From positions 186,001-250,000 of the forward strand of contig NZ_CP019645.1 of the NCBI RefSeq assembly GCF_001999985.1: a DNA stretch of 64,000 bases, in the 5' to 3' direction. Numbering within the stretch: position 1 is the stretch's first letter; each line of letters begins with the position of its first letter. The translations under genes were made by a program, and so were the position numbers. Origin of the DNA: Helicobacter bilis (GTDB lineage: Bacteria; Campylobacterota; Campylobacteria; Campylobacterales; Helicobacteraceae). Below the pieces are notes generated by a model. It did no database searches, was not told the origin of the DNA, and saw only the letters and a program-made list of their open reading frames with translations. Below, one piece after another: positions 54,942-62,145 of the stretch.

Positions 54942-55065
54942 TGAGAGATTAGAATCTGTGCTTACCGAGAAAGTTGCAAAACCTATGGCACAAGATACAC
55001 TAGATTCTAAACAGATGTCAGAAGATAGGGCTTGTTATATTGAGAAACATAACAACTTCAGATAG
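54931..55065 (+). CDS. Short frame overlapping the end of the cvfB-like gene (possible gene remnant)
   Basis: A 44-residue hydrophilic frame (MKDNERLESVLTEKV and on) starts 11 bases before the stop of the cvfB-like gene, after AAGGGGACGA, a good ribosome binding site. It ends abruptly where the accessory island begins. It is probably the 5' end of a gene cut off by the island. No family is recognisable. Confidence 0.4.
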   Translation: MKDNERLESVLTEKVAKPMAQDTLDSKQMSEDRACYIEKHNNFR

Positions 55066-55079
55066 TTTATTCTTTGTCC

Positions 55080-55461
55080 TTATATATGGATGCAAGGTTT
55101 GGGGATGCAAAAATTTATAGCCTCCAGATTCTGTATTGGACCGTTGCATAAGTAAATCATATTTTTCAAAAAGTTTTGCGCTTGGAGTGGGGCAAAATCG
55201 CCTTTAAGTTTATTTATTTTATAAAGATCATTTATCTCTAGCTCATACAACATACTTAAATGCGATATTCATAATATCAACGAGAGTAATTTGTTTTGTA
55301 ACAAAGTTTCCACTAGAATCTGTCTTATTTTTGCCATATTCATCTTTCAATATGATGAATAATTGATTATCGTCTGTTGTCATTAAATCATAATATCCAT
55401 AAGCTGCTTGAGCTAATTCCGCATTATCTTTGAGCTTGTTTATTAATATCTTACTTTGCAA
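55080..55461 (-). pseudogene. Frameshifted remnant of a large accessory protein N-terminus (possibly lipase-like effector)
   Basis: Two or three frames join into one protein-like sequence. The first (TTG start at 55461 after AAGGAT) has LKDNAELAQAAYGYYDL and ends at 55243. A second frame continues with LKGDFAPLQAQNF. A third reads FEKYDLLMQRSNTESGG. I recall this order of motifs at the N-terminus of large Campylobacterota proteins annotated as putative lipases, but that is from memory and tentative. No intact product is possible. Confidence 0.5.
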
Positions 55462-56776
55462 TGTTTAAATCCTTATTTTTCATTGATTTTTCAAGTTTGC
55501 ACACTTTTCGTTTTATTTTATTGATATTGTTAAGTTCTATACTTACCCCTTTTATTAAACCTGCTGCTGCCATTGTCCCTGCTGCAGCACCTATTGCATT
55601 ACCTGTTGCATAATTTAGCATTTGTGCTGGGTCTATATCCATTTCTATATAATTTCTTTGTGCTGCATAATCTAGCGGGCTTGCTGCAAAGCTTATCGCC
55701 CCTACTTTTGCAGCTTCTTTACTTGCTGTTTTTAGCCACCCTGCTTTACTCATAGCTTTTTGTGCGCCTTTTGCTCCCCATCCAGCTACGGGGATAGAAG
55801 TCATTACAATATCGTTATAATTATTCACTACAAACTTGTCAAAGTTTTTTATTATGCTTTTAGAGTCTATATGTAATAATTGATTTTTATCATCAATAAA
55901 TGCATAATCCCCTGTTTCTTTTACATATACAAATGCTTTATAACCATGTCTTTTTTGCTAATTCCTACCCCTCATTTAAGATTGTTTGTCTTTGCTCTTT
56001 GCTGTGTTCTTTCCCTCTAAATATATCTGTAAGACTTGTATTTGATGATACCATAGCTAAGGCTTGGTTTAGTGTTTGTGATTTAATCTCTTTTCTTGTT
56101 TCATTTCTTAATAATTCTTCATGATGTTTGCTTTCTTTTGTAAATACTTTATCATAGCCCCAGTCTATAAAGCCTTGATTTCTTTCTAGATACTCTTTTT
56201 GTTCTTTATTTAACTCTTTTGGGTCTGTTATACCTTTTAGCGATTGTCTTATTCTTGCATGTTCTAGCTTTTCTTTATCAAAGCTTGTTAATCCTAGTGT
56301 CTCTGCTTTTGCATTATATTTTACTGCATAGTCATATAGTTTTCTCCCCTCTGCTTCTAATTGGTCTTTTAGCATAGAGTGTCCCCGTAACATGTATTTA
56401 GGGGCGGTTAATATAGCTAGCGGGGTTGTTTTTTACAATATGCGTGCCTTTTGCTATGCTTTTATCTATTTCATCTTCTAGTTTGCTTGAGTCTTTTAGA
56501 TTCTGTGCTGCTTTTTTGCTTCTAGTTGTTGTTTTGTGAATTCTATATACTCTGGGTCGTTTGCATATGCAAAATCTTGTGTTTGCTGTGCTTGTGTTAG
56601 CTCTTGTGTGTTTATTCTAGATTCTGTATTGTTTTCTTGTGTGTTTAAATCTGCTGTGTTGGTGCTTCTTGTTGTGGCATTGGTTTATGTTGTGCAACTA
56701 AATCTATATTATTTACTTGTATTTCTGTGTTTTTTTCTTTGTCTTGGATTACTGATGGGTTTAGAGAGAGTGTCAT
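55451..56776 (-). pseudogene. Decayed accessory-island protein gene with at least four frameshifts
   Basis: A start at 56776 after AAAAAGGAT gives MTLSLNPSVIQDKEKN, then frames shift near 56660, 56515, 56410 and 55960. The pieces include a Gln-rich region (ELTQAQQTQDFAYANDPEY), a helical part (RKLYDYAVKYNAKAETLG), and a Gly/Ala-rich C-terminal part (ATGNAIGAAAGTMAAAGLIKG). The original protein was over 400 residues. I do not recognise it; the Ala/Gly-rich end recalls phage or toxin proteins that contact membranes. The downstream remnant overlaps its stop by 11 bases. Confidence 0.6.
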
Positions 56777-56799
56777 TTTGTTAATATCCTTTTTTAGTG

Positions 56800-56905
56800 A
56801 AAGCTTTCATCTTGTGGTAACATTTTAATGTTTTTACCTTTTTTATAGCAGGAGTTACCTATATGCGTGAATTCCTATCATAAAAAAGGGCAAATCATTA
56901 AAATG
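56800..56905. repeat. Long hairpin element, left copy, before the lysis genes
   Basis: A 23-base lead (AAAGCTTTCATCTTGTGGTAACA split here as AAAGCTTTCATC and TTGTGGTAACA) is followed by an imperfect inverted repeat. Its arms run from CATTTTAATG and CCTTTTTTATAG to CATAAAAAAGG and CATTAAAATG. The apex carries AGGAGTTACCTA (56850-56861). The same structure recurs at 59668-59773. Confidence 0.75.
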
Positions 56906-57090
56906 TATAACCAAGATAAAAGCTAAGAAGAAAAACAAAACAACCCCCTTTATTTTATTTACTTTATATTTTACTATTGCATAAAGTGTAAATAAGTGGG
57001 CGGCAATGCGTTCTTTAACCCCAAAAAACCTTAATAAAAATGAATTGATTGCATTGTAACCTTGTAAAACTTAACATGATTTCTTTTTTT

Positions 57091-57171
57091 TTGTCTCGTT
57101 TGAGGCGTTAGCTGAAGTGTCTTTACTTGCAAAAGGGTTAGATGTTTCCAGCTTACGCCTCAACATGACAA
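57091..57171 (+). repeat. Palindromic repeat of the TGTCAT family (intergenic)
   Basis: It begins TTGTCTCGTTTGAGGCGT and ends ACGCCTCAACATGACAA, so the ends are inverted. An internal GTTAGATGTTTCCAG resembles the other copies. Confidence 0.65.
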
Positions 57172-57254
57172 GGAAAGGCGGCCCCCGCTTTTTATAGGCA
57201 TTCCTTAACTTTTTTGCTTCATTCATTGCCGCCCACTTATTTACACTTTTTGAA

Positions 57255-57308
57255 TTTCTACATTTTGGCTAGGAGTTATCTAGATAACTCCTAGCCAAAA
57301 TGTAGAAA
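57255..57308. repeat. Perfect 54-bp palindrome upstream of the endolysin gene
   Basis: The left arm from TTTCTACATTTTGGCTAGG meets its exact complement at ATCT/AGAT (centre 57281/57282) and ends CCAAAATGTAGAAA. It contains AGGAGTTATCTA near the centre. It lies 28 bases before the endolysin ATG. Confidence 0.9.
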
Positions 57309-57335
57309 ACTTTATTTTATTAAAAAGGATAACAA

Positions 57336-57896
57336 ATGGCAGAATTAAACATCGCAGAAAGCAAAACTCTCAAATGGGAAGGCGGCTATTGTAATGTAGC
57401 AGGCGATAGGGGTGGCGAAACTATCTTTGGTATTGCTAGAAATATGCATCCAAAATTGAGTTTATGGGGTATCATGGATACTTATAAAAGAAATTATGAG
57501 AGTTTCGGAAAAGCTAATTATAAAGAGTTGGAGAATCTATGTTTGGGCAATGCGGAATTTAAAAAAGAAATGGATAACTTTTATCGTAAAGAATTTTGGG
57601 ATAAGATAAAGGGCGATCTTATAGAGAGACAAGAAGTAGCAAATGCTTTGTATGATTTTGCAGTCAATAGTGGTGTAAGTCGAGCTGTAAAAAGTTTGCA
57701 AGAAGTTTTAGGTGTAGTAGTTGATGGAAACTTAGGAAATAAAACACTACAAGCAATAAATGAAAAAGAAGGTAAAGAATTATGTAATAAGCTATGCGAT
57801 AAAAGAAAGGCATTTTTTGAAGCGATTGCAAAAAAGGGACAGAATGCAAAGTTTTTAAATGGATGGCTTAATCGTGTTAAAGATTTTTATGCTTAG
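57336..57896 (+). CDS. Phage endolysin, GH108-type muramidase
   Basis: The 186-residue protein has the glycoside hydrolase family 108 start (KWEGGYCNVAGDRGGETIFGI), with catalytic Glu in WEGGY, and a C-terminal peptidoglycan-binding part (VNSGVSRAVKSLQEVLGVVVDG). These enzymes cut the glycan chain to release phage. No signal peptide is visible, so it would need a holin. AAAAAGGATAAC precedes the ATG. A tiny overlapping membrane gene follows and the large terminase gene comes next. Confidence 0.9.
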   Translation: MAELNIAESKTLKWEGGYCNVAGDRGGETIFGIARNMHPKLSLWGIMDTYKRNYESFGKANYKELENLCLGNAEFKKEMDNFYRKEFWDKIKGDLIERQEVANALYDFAVNSGVSRAVKSLQEVLGVVVDGNLGNKTLQAINEKEGKELCNKLCDKRKAFFEAIAKKGQNAKFLNGWLNRVKDFYA

Positions 57897-58017
57897 TTTA
57901 TCTTTGTTTTTATTGCTTTGTAATATAGCTATTATGATATATGCAAGTAGCAATGTAAAGTGTAGCCATACACTACCTTATGAAAGCTTTAATTTTAAAG
58001 GTTGCAAGGCTAATTAG
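57889..58017 (+). CDS. Small membrane protein overlapping the endolysin gene (possible lysis accessory)
   Basis: A 42-residue frame starts inside the last codons of the endolysin gene (ATGCTTAG overlap). It has an N-terminal hydrophobic segment (SLFLLLCNIAIMIYA) and a short tail with two cysteines. Its position and form resemble spanin or holin-type lysis genes, which often overlap endolysin genes. No separate binding site is obvious, so it may be translated by coupling. Confidence 0.5.
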   Translation: MLSLSLFLLLCNIAIMIYASSNVKCSHTLPYESFNFKGCKAN

Positions 58018-58106
58018 TTTTTATTTATACCATTACATAACTATCTTATTTTATTTTAATATCGTTTTATTTACCCCACTTTAATTGTAAAAAGGATAAT
58101 AGCTTA

Positions 58107-59648
58107 ATGCAAAAAGAAAAATTACTTAAAGAACTTGCATTACGGACACTTGCAAAAAGAGATTTAAAAACCTTTTTGCTTTTAAAATGGGAACGATTTA
58201 ACCAGAAGCCTTTTATTGATAGTTGGCATTATGATTATTTATGTAAGGCTTTAATGCAAACCCTGCCACAATCAAATAATCAAATACAAAGGCTTATGCT
58301 AAACATGCCGCCTAGCTATGGTAAAACAGAGATTATTGCAAGGACTTTTCCTGCATGGGCTTTAGGGAATGATAGAAGCAGAAAATACATTTATATCAGT
58401 TATAGTGATACTTTGTGTAAAAAGATTATTAATGAAATAAGGGCTTTATTAAAATCTAAATTTTGGTTAAGTATATTTAAAGAGCCGCCGAGATTCTTAA
58501 GAGAATCAAGCCAAGAAGTGATATTAGAAGAAGGCGGGGGATTATTTGTAACGACAATTAGGGGTGCAATAACAGGTTTTCATGCACACCAAATCTTAAT
58601 CGATGATCCTATAAAAGTCAGTGATATGAGTTATAAGGTAGAAAGAGATAAGGTAAATGATACTTTACGAAATATCGTTACAAGATTGCAGGATAATAAA
58701 AGCAATATTACAATACTTATGCAGAGGTTAGGGGACGAGGATTTATGCGGCTTTTTACTCAATCCTAAAGAGTTTGACAATGAGAGTATAAAAGCATGGA
58801 AGCATATAAAGCTAGTAGCATTGAATAAAGAAAAAGAGATTTATGCACTTGATGATTTTACTTATGAGAGAGAAGCAAACGAACCGCTATTTACAAAAAA
58901 GCATGATATAGAAGCTTTGCATTCCTTGCGTTTGCAGTTGGGTGAAGATGAGTTTGAGACACAATATCAGCAAGAGCCCCAAGCAAGTGAAGCAGGGTAT
59001 TTTGAAAGCATATATTTTAAAGAGATTCCAAGCTATGAAATAAGTGAAACTAAGGATTATATATTTGTAGATTCTGCCCTATCGTTAAATGAGAGTGCGG
59101 ATAATAGGGCGATTGTTGTTGTTGGATTGGAAAACTATCAAAATAGCACGAGATATATTATTAAAAATTGTTTGTTTGGAATATGGAATGAGGAAGAGAC
59201 TATAAAATTTTTAATTGAAACAATGTTGCAGTTTAATAAAGCAGGTGTTTATATCGAATCAGATGGCGGCGGCATAACGCTAAATCGCTTACTACAAAGA
59301 GAAATAGTCTTAATCAATGAAAGGTTAAAAAGGCAGGATAAAGCAATAATCAGTAATGACATAAATGTATATGTAGCCAGTAGAAAGGTGGCAAAAGTAG
59401 AGAAAATAAAGGCATTAAGAAGCTATTATAATACAGGCTTTTTAGTCTTTTTACATGGTGCAAGTGGGATAAATCAAATAAAAAAGGAATTGCTAAGTTT
59501 TAACCCAGAAAAGCCTTTTAGAAAAGATGATTGCATAGACTGCATTGCAAGTTGCATAGCACATAAAGATTGTTTGCCCCCTGCTTTGAAAACGGATAGG
59601 GCGTTAAGTTTAAATAGGCATGCGGTGAAGAAAGGGTGGCGGATATAG
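58107..59648 (+). CDS. Phage terminase large subunit
   Basis: The 513-residue protein is the ATP-driven DNA-packaging motor and nuclease. Walker A reads MPPSYGKTEI (near residue 72), the Walker B region reads ILIDDPIK, and the nuclease domain starts at YIFVDSALS with further acidic residues in IESDGGG and DDCIDCIA. Length is normal. AAAAAGGATAAT precedes the ATG. No portal, capsid or tail gene is found in the window, so the prophage is incomplete here or is a satellite. Confidence 0.9.
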   Translation: MQKEKLLKELALRTLAKRDLKTFLLLKWERFNQKPFIDSWHYDYLCKALMQTLPQSNNQIQRLMLNMPPSYGKTEIIARTFPAWALGNDRSRKYIYISYSDTLCKKIINEIRALLKSKFWLSIFKEPPRFLRESSQEVILEEGGGLFVTTIRGAITGFHAHQILIDDPIKVSDMSYKVERDKVNDTLRNIVTRLQDNKSNITILMQRLGDEDLCGFLLNPKEFDNESIKAWKHIKLVALNKEKEIYALDDFTYEREANEPLFTKKHDIEALHSLRLQLGEDEFETQYQQEPQASEAGYFESIYFKEIPSYEISETKDYIFVDSALSLNESADNRAIVVVGLENYQNSTRYIIKNCLFGIWNEEETIKFLIETMLQFNKAGVYIESDGGGITLNRLLQREIVLINERLKRQDKAIISNDINVYVASRKVAKVEKIKALRSYYNTGFLVFLHGASGINQIKKELLSFNPEKPFRKDDCIDCIASCIAHKDCLPPALKTDRALSLNRHAVKKGWRI

Positions 59649-59667
59649 CTTTTATCCTTTCTTTTTA

Positions 59668-59773
59668 AAAGCTTTCATCTTGTGGTAACATTTCAATGAT
59701 TTACCCTTTTTTATAGCAGTCATTACGCATTTAGGTAACTCCTGCTATAAAAAAGGGTAAAAGCATTAAAAGC
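59668..59773. repeat. Long hairpin element, right copy, after the terminase gene
   Basis: It repeats the left copy's 23-base lead exactly. The inner stem TTTACCCTTTTTTATAGCAG and CTGCTATAAAAAAGGGTAAA is perfect over 20 pairs, and AGGAGTTACCTA lies near the apex on the minus strand (59732-59743). Runs of T and A beside the stem would suit a two-way terminator. Confidence 0.75.
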
Positions 59774-59823
59774 CCACCATCAATCTTGGAAAGCTTGGTT
59801 TGCCTTGCGGCTCAACATGACAA

Positions 59824-59979
59824 TCAGTCTAACTTTTTGTTTGTTTTTATAAGCTTTTTAAAAGCCTTTTTTAAAATATCAGTGATAAAACATAATATTT
59901 GAAAGATTATAAAAGAAATAGACAAAAATAAGAAAGAAGTACCAAACGCAAACATTACGCCCCAGATGAAGTCATACAT
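59824..59979 (-). CDS. Small membrane protein (holin-like)
   Basis: The 51-residue frame (MYDFIWGVMFAF and on) has a long hydrophobic stretch that could form one or two helices, then a strongly basic tail (DILKKAFKKLIKTNKK). AAGGAT lies six bases before the ATG. Its stop lies in a half copy of a dispersed repeat. Form and place in a phage island suit a holin, but this is inference. It faces the gene at 60050. Confidence 0.45.
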   Translation of the reverse strand: MYDFIWGVMFAFGTSFLFLSISFIIFQILCFITDILKKAFKKLIKTNKKLD

Positions 59980-60006
59980 TATGTATCCTTTATGTAAAAA
60001 AAATTG

Positions 60007-60012
60007 TATAAT
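60007..60012 (+). promoter_or_regulatory. -10 box (TATAAT) of the 60050 gene
   Basis: TATAAT lies 37 bases before the ATG and GGGGGAAGAA is the ribosome binding site. Confidence 0.5.
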
Positions 60013-60049
60013 TGTAATTATTTTAGTGATTAAATTTTAGGGGGAAGAA

Positions 60050-60337
60050 ATGGAAACTTTAATAAGTGTTTTTAGCGTGTCAAGTGTTGATTTTGTAAAG
60101 GGTTTTTTGATGGGATTATGTCTTAGTGCGATAGCTTGTTTTTATTTTTGCAAGTGGTTTGTAAAATATATAAATAGACAAAGTGAGCTATTATTAAATA
60201 GTCATAAAGATATGTATAAAGAACAAATACAAGAACTAAAAGACTTGCTAGAGAGACAAAAATCAATCTATGAAACACAAAGGCATATACAAGCTACAAA
60301 TGATGTAGTAGCGAGTGCGGGGTTATTGAAGTTATAA
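60050..60337 (+). CDS. Small phage protein with one membrane helix and a coiled coil
   Basis: The 95-residue protein has a hydrophobic helix at about residues 15-35 (VKGFLMGLCLSAIACFYF) and a following charged helix (QIQELKDLLERQKSIY). The layout resembles inner-membrane spanins or phage lysis regulators. No family is certain. It is convergent with a small HTH gene. Confidence 0.5.
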   Translation: METLISVFSVSSVDFVKGFLMGLCLSAIACFYFCKWFVKYINRQSELLLNSHKDMYKEQIQELKDLLERQKSIYETQRHIQATNDVVASAGLLKL

Positions 60338-60365
60338 TACTTTTAGATAAAGGCTAAAATACAGC

Positions 60366-60578
60366 TTATTCTTTATCTAGTTTTTCAATGCTTGTTATTA
60401 ATGTGTCTAAAATCTTAGATTTTTCATAATAATAAAGCCATGATTTTACCCAATCGGGGATTTTTTCTGCCCTTTTCCAATTCACTACGCTTTCATACTG
60501 CATATTTACAAGTTTTGCAAACTCTTTTTTACTTAAATTCACTTCTTTTAATCTTTTGTCAAATTCTGCATAAATCAT
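60366..60578 (-). CDS. Small helix-turn-helix (Cro/CI-like) DNA-binding protein
   Basis: The 70-residue protein has the helix-turn-helix NLSKKEFAKLVNMQYESVVNW, with a short C-terminal helix. It looks like a phage-type repressor or Cro. AAAAGG lies nine bases before the ATG. It lies just downstream of the tiny peptide gene at 60665-60733 on the same strand, so it may be in the same transcript. Confidence 0.75.
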   Translation of the reverse strand: MIYAEFDKRLKEVNLSKKEFAKLVNMQYESVVNWKRAEKIPDWVKSWLYYYEKSKILDTLITSIEKLDKE

Positions 60579-60664
60579 ATATAACCTTTTTATAACATGT
60601 TAAAAACAAACCTCCTTTCTGTTATACCTAGCATGTAACAATTTGTAATAAAAATTAAAATTTG

Positions 60665-60733
60665 TTAATACATTGGACTAACAAAAAGCACAAATAGCAA
60701 GAAAGCTATTATAATGAGTTTGTTTTTAAACAT
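60665..60733 (-). CDS. Tiny hydrophobic peptide, candidate type I toxin (locus 2)
   Basis: The 22-residue peptide (MFKNKLIIIAFLLFVLFVSPMY) has a basic start and a hydrophobic core long enough for one membrane helix. The promoter TATAAT is at 60814-60819 (complement). The leader forms a hairpin at 60782-60806. The GAAAGG of the binding site (complement of 60746-60751) can be fully paired by CCTTTC (complement of 60766-60771), with an inner TAGC/GCTA stem. This would block translation until the structure opens. It is nearly identical to locus 3. Confidence 0.55.
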   Translation of the reverse strand: MFKNKLIIIAFLLFVLFVSPMY

Positions 60734-60813
60734 TTCGTTTTTCCTCCTTTCTTTAGCCTCGCTAGGAAAGGTAAAAAACTCCCGCTTAAGCTACCAACTC
60801 AAGCGGTAATAAA

Positions 60814-60819
60814 ATTATA
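60814..60819 (-). promoter_or_regulatory. -10 box of tiny-peptide locus 2
   Basis: The complement reads TATAAT within TATAATTTTATT, identical to locus 3 and to 12 bases of locus 1. Confidence 0.6.
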
Positions 60820-60889
60820 CTACAAAAATACAATTAAATCAAGTTAAAATAAATTAATTATTTATTATTTATAGTGAAAAAGACATAAA

Positions 60890-61495
60890 ATGCACGATGA
60901 AAAGATAAAAAGAGAAGTAGAAATTTTTTATAAATCAAATCATACGAACGCTGCAGAGACTTCAAGGAAGTTTAATTTGCCTTATACTACGATTAAAAAG
61001 TGGATTGAAAAAGAGGGCTGGGAGAGTGGCTCTGCGATAAAAGATATTGAAACAACAAGTAAAGAAGTTGTTACAGAGAGTTTTAATCTAGTTACAAAAA
61101 CCGCACAAAATCGCTTAAAAAATGAGATTATACAAAACTTAGGGGAAAGTGCGTATAATGTAGATAGTGTTATTTTAAATTCGCTGATGAATGAGGCAAG
61201 TGAAAGTTTATTAATACAAGCAATGAGTTTAAATCATATTAATAAAAGTTTAGCACTGAATGCAAGTATCGCAAAGAATGCGTTAATGGAACTAAGTATA
61301 AATGATGATGGAAGTATGCAAAGCAAAATGGCGATTATTGCATGTAGTGAAAAGGTGAGTAAGATTTTTAATGAGTTAAAGACTTCATTGTATGGAAAAG
61401 AGATAACGATTACACAGAATGCAAAGAGTGATTTAAGTGAGATGAGTGATGGGGAATTGCTGGAGTTGATAAATAAAGCGGATTTGAGTGAGTAG
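60890..61495 (+). CDS. Terminase small-subunit-like DNA-binding protein
   Basis: The 201-residue protein has an N-terminal helix-turn-helix (KSNHTNAAETSRKFNLPY then TTIKKWIEKEGWE), as in small terminase subunits and Mu-type DUF1804 proteins that recognise the packaging site. The rest is helical and acidic. It is on the same strand as the large subunit, but 1.2 kb after it, which is unusual. It lies between the two inverted 250-bp repeats. Confidence 0.6.
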   Translation: MHDEKIKREVEIFYKSNHTNAAETSRKFNLPYTTIKKWIEKEGWESGSAIKDIETTSKEVVTESFNLVTKTAQNRLKNEIIQNLGESAYNVDSVILNSLMNEASESLLIQAMSLNHINKSLALNASIAKNALMELSINDDGSMQSKMAIIACSEKVSKIFNELKTSLYGKEITITQNAKSDLSEMSDGELLELINKADLSE

Positions 61496-61524
61496 GCGAC
61501 AATCTAAAAAAGAATTTACTACAT

Positions 61525-61740
61525 TTACCCTAAATCTTTTAAAATCTTTATTGCTTCTTTTATCTGTTTTAATTCCTGTTTTAATTCGTAATTTTCTATG
61601 ATTAAGTTAAGAAAAATTTCCGCATTTTTGGGCGTTTTGGCTTTCCATTTTGAAAAAGCTGTATAATGCAATCCCATTAATTCTGCTAATTGATTTTGCG
61701 TTATACCTAAAATCTTGCAAACTTCTTTAACTTTATCCAT
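61525..61740 (-). CDS. Small helix-turn-helix protein
   Basis: The 71-residue protein has an HTH in KILGITQNQLAELMGLHY, followed by a coiled-coil-like C-terminal helix (NYELKQELKQIKEAIK) likely for dimerisation. It resembles small phage repressors. It lies within the segment flanked by inverted repeats. Its ATG has only a weak binding site. Confidence 0.7.
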   Translation of the reverse strand: MDKVKEVCKILGITQNQLAELMGLHYTAFSKWKAKTPKNAEIFLNLIIENYELKQELKQIKEAIKILKDLG

Positions 61741-61817
61741 TTATTAGCCTTTAGAAATTTTCTATAATTATAACATAAAAATATATAAAAAAGCTTGATT
61801 TAATTGTAGATTTGTAG

Positions 61818-61823
61818 TATAAT
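61818..61823 (+). promoter_or_regulatory. -10 box of tiny-peptide locus 3
   Basis: TATAAT within TATAATTTTATT. Transcription should start near 61830, at the foot of the leader hairpin. Confidence 0.6.
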
Positions 61824-61830
61824 TTTATTA

Positions 61831-61855
61831 CCGCTTGAGTTGGTAGCTTAAGCGG
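61831..61855 (+). promoter_or_regulatory. 5' leader hairpin of locus 3
   Basis: CCGCTTGAG, a seven-base loop and CTTAAGCGG form a 9-bp stem at the likely 5' end of the transcript. A T-run follows three bases later, so it could also act as an attenuator. A copy lies at 60782-60806. Confidence 0.6.
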
Positions 61856-61917
61856 GAGTTTTTTACCTTTCCAAACCTGCATTAATAGGGCAAGGCTAAA
61901 GAAAGGAGGAAACTTAT

Positions 61918-61983
61918 ATGATAAACAAGCTTATTATAATAGCATTCTTGCTATTTGCGCTTTTTGTTAGTCCAATGTATTAA
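61918..61983 (+). CDS. Tiny hydrophobic peptide, candidate type I toxin (locus 3)
   Basis: The 21-residue peptide (MINKLIIIAFLLFALFVSPMY) is almost the same as locus 2, with the change concentrated at the start and the C-terminal FVSPMY kept. AAGAAAGGAGG precedes the ATG. CCTTTC at 61866-61871 can pair with GAAAGG at 61901-61906 to hide the site. The third base changes between copies fall mostly at silent or conservative positions, which suggests the peptide is selected. Confidence 0.55.
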   Translation: MINKLIIIAFLLFALFVSPMY

Positions 61984-62049
61984 CAAATTTTAATTTTTAT
62001 TACAAATTGTTACATGCTAGGTATAACAGAAAGGAGGTTTGTTTTTATC

Positions 62050-62145
62050 ATGTTGGCTGTTTTGTTTTTGGCTCTTTGTTTGGTATGGTTTTCTTTTTTT
62101 ATTGCTTTTTCTTGTGTAACTCTTTTAATCTTTTTGTCATGTTGA
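62050..62145 (+). CDS. Possible second small hydrophobic peptide after locus 3
   Basis: A 31-residue hydrophobic frame (MLAVLFLALCLVWFSFF and on) starts 12 bases after AAGGAGG, which is further than ideal. In copy 2 the same place reads ATG, one codon, stop. The stop here lies in a dispersed repeat. I give it low weight. Confidence 0.25.
   Translation: MLAVLFLALCLVWFSFFIAFSCVTLLIFLSC

Larger units (their letters stand above)
60594..60843 (-). repeat. Long inverted repeat, left copy (tiny-peptide locus 2)
   Basis: These 250 bases match 61794-62054 in opposite orientation with few changes and one short internal insertion. They include promoter, leader hairpin, ribosome binding site, peptide gene and a second AGAAAGGAGG downstream. 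Confidence 0.9.
61794..62054 (+). repeat. Long inverted repeat, right copy (tiny-peptide locus 3)
   Basis: This is the partner of 60594-60843. The two copies face outward and flank a segment of about 950 bases with two genes. The copy carries an extra stretch of about 14 bases in the leader. Confidence 0.9.
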
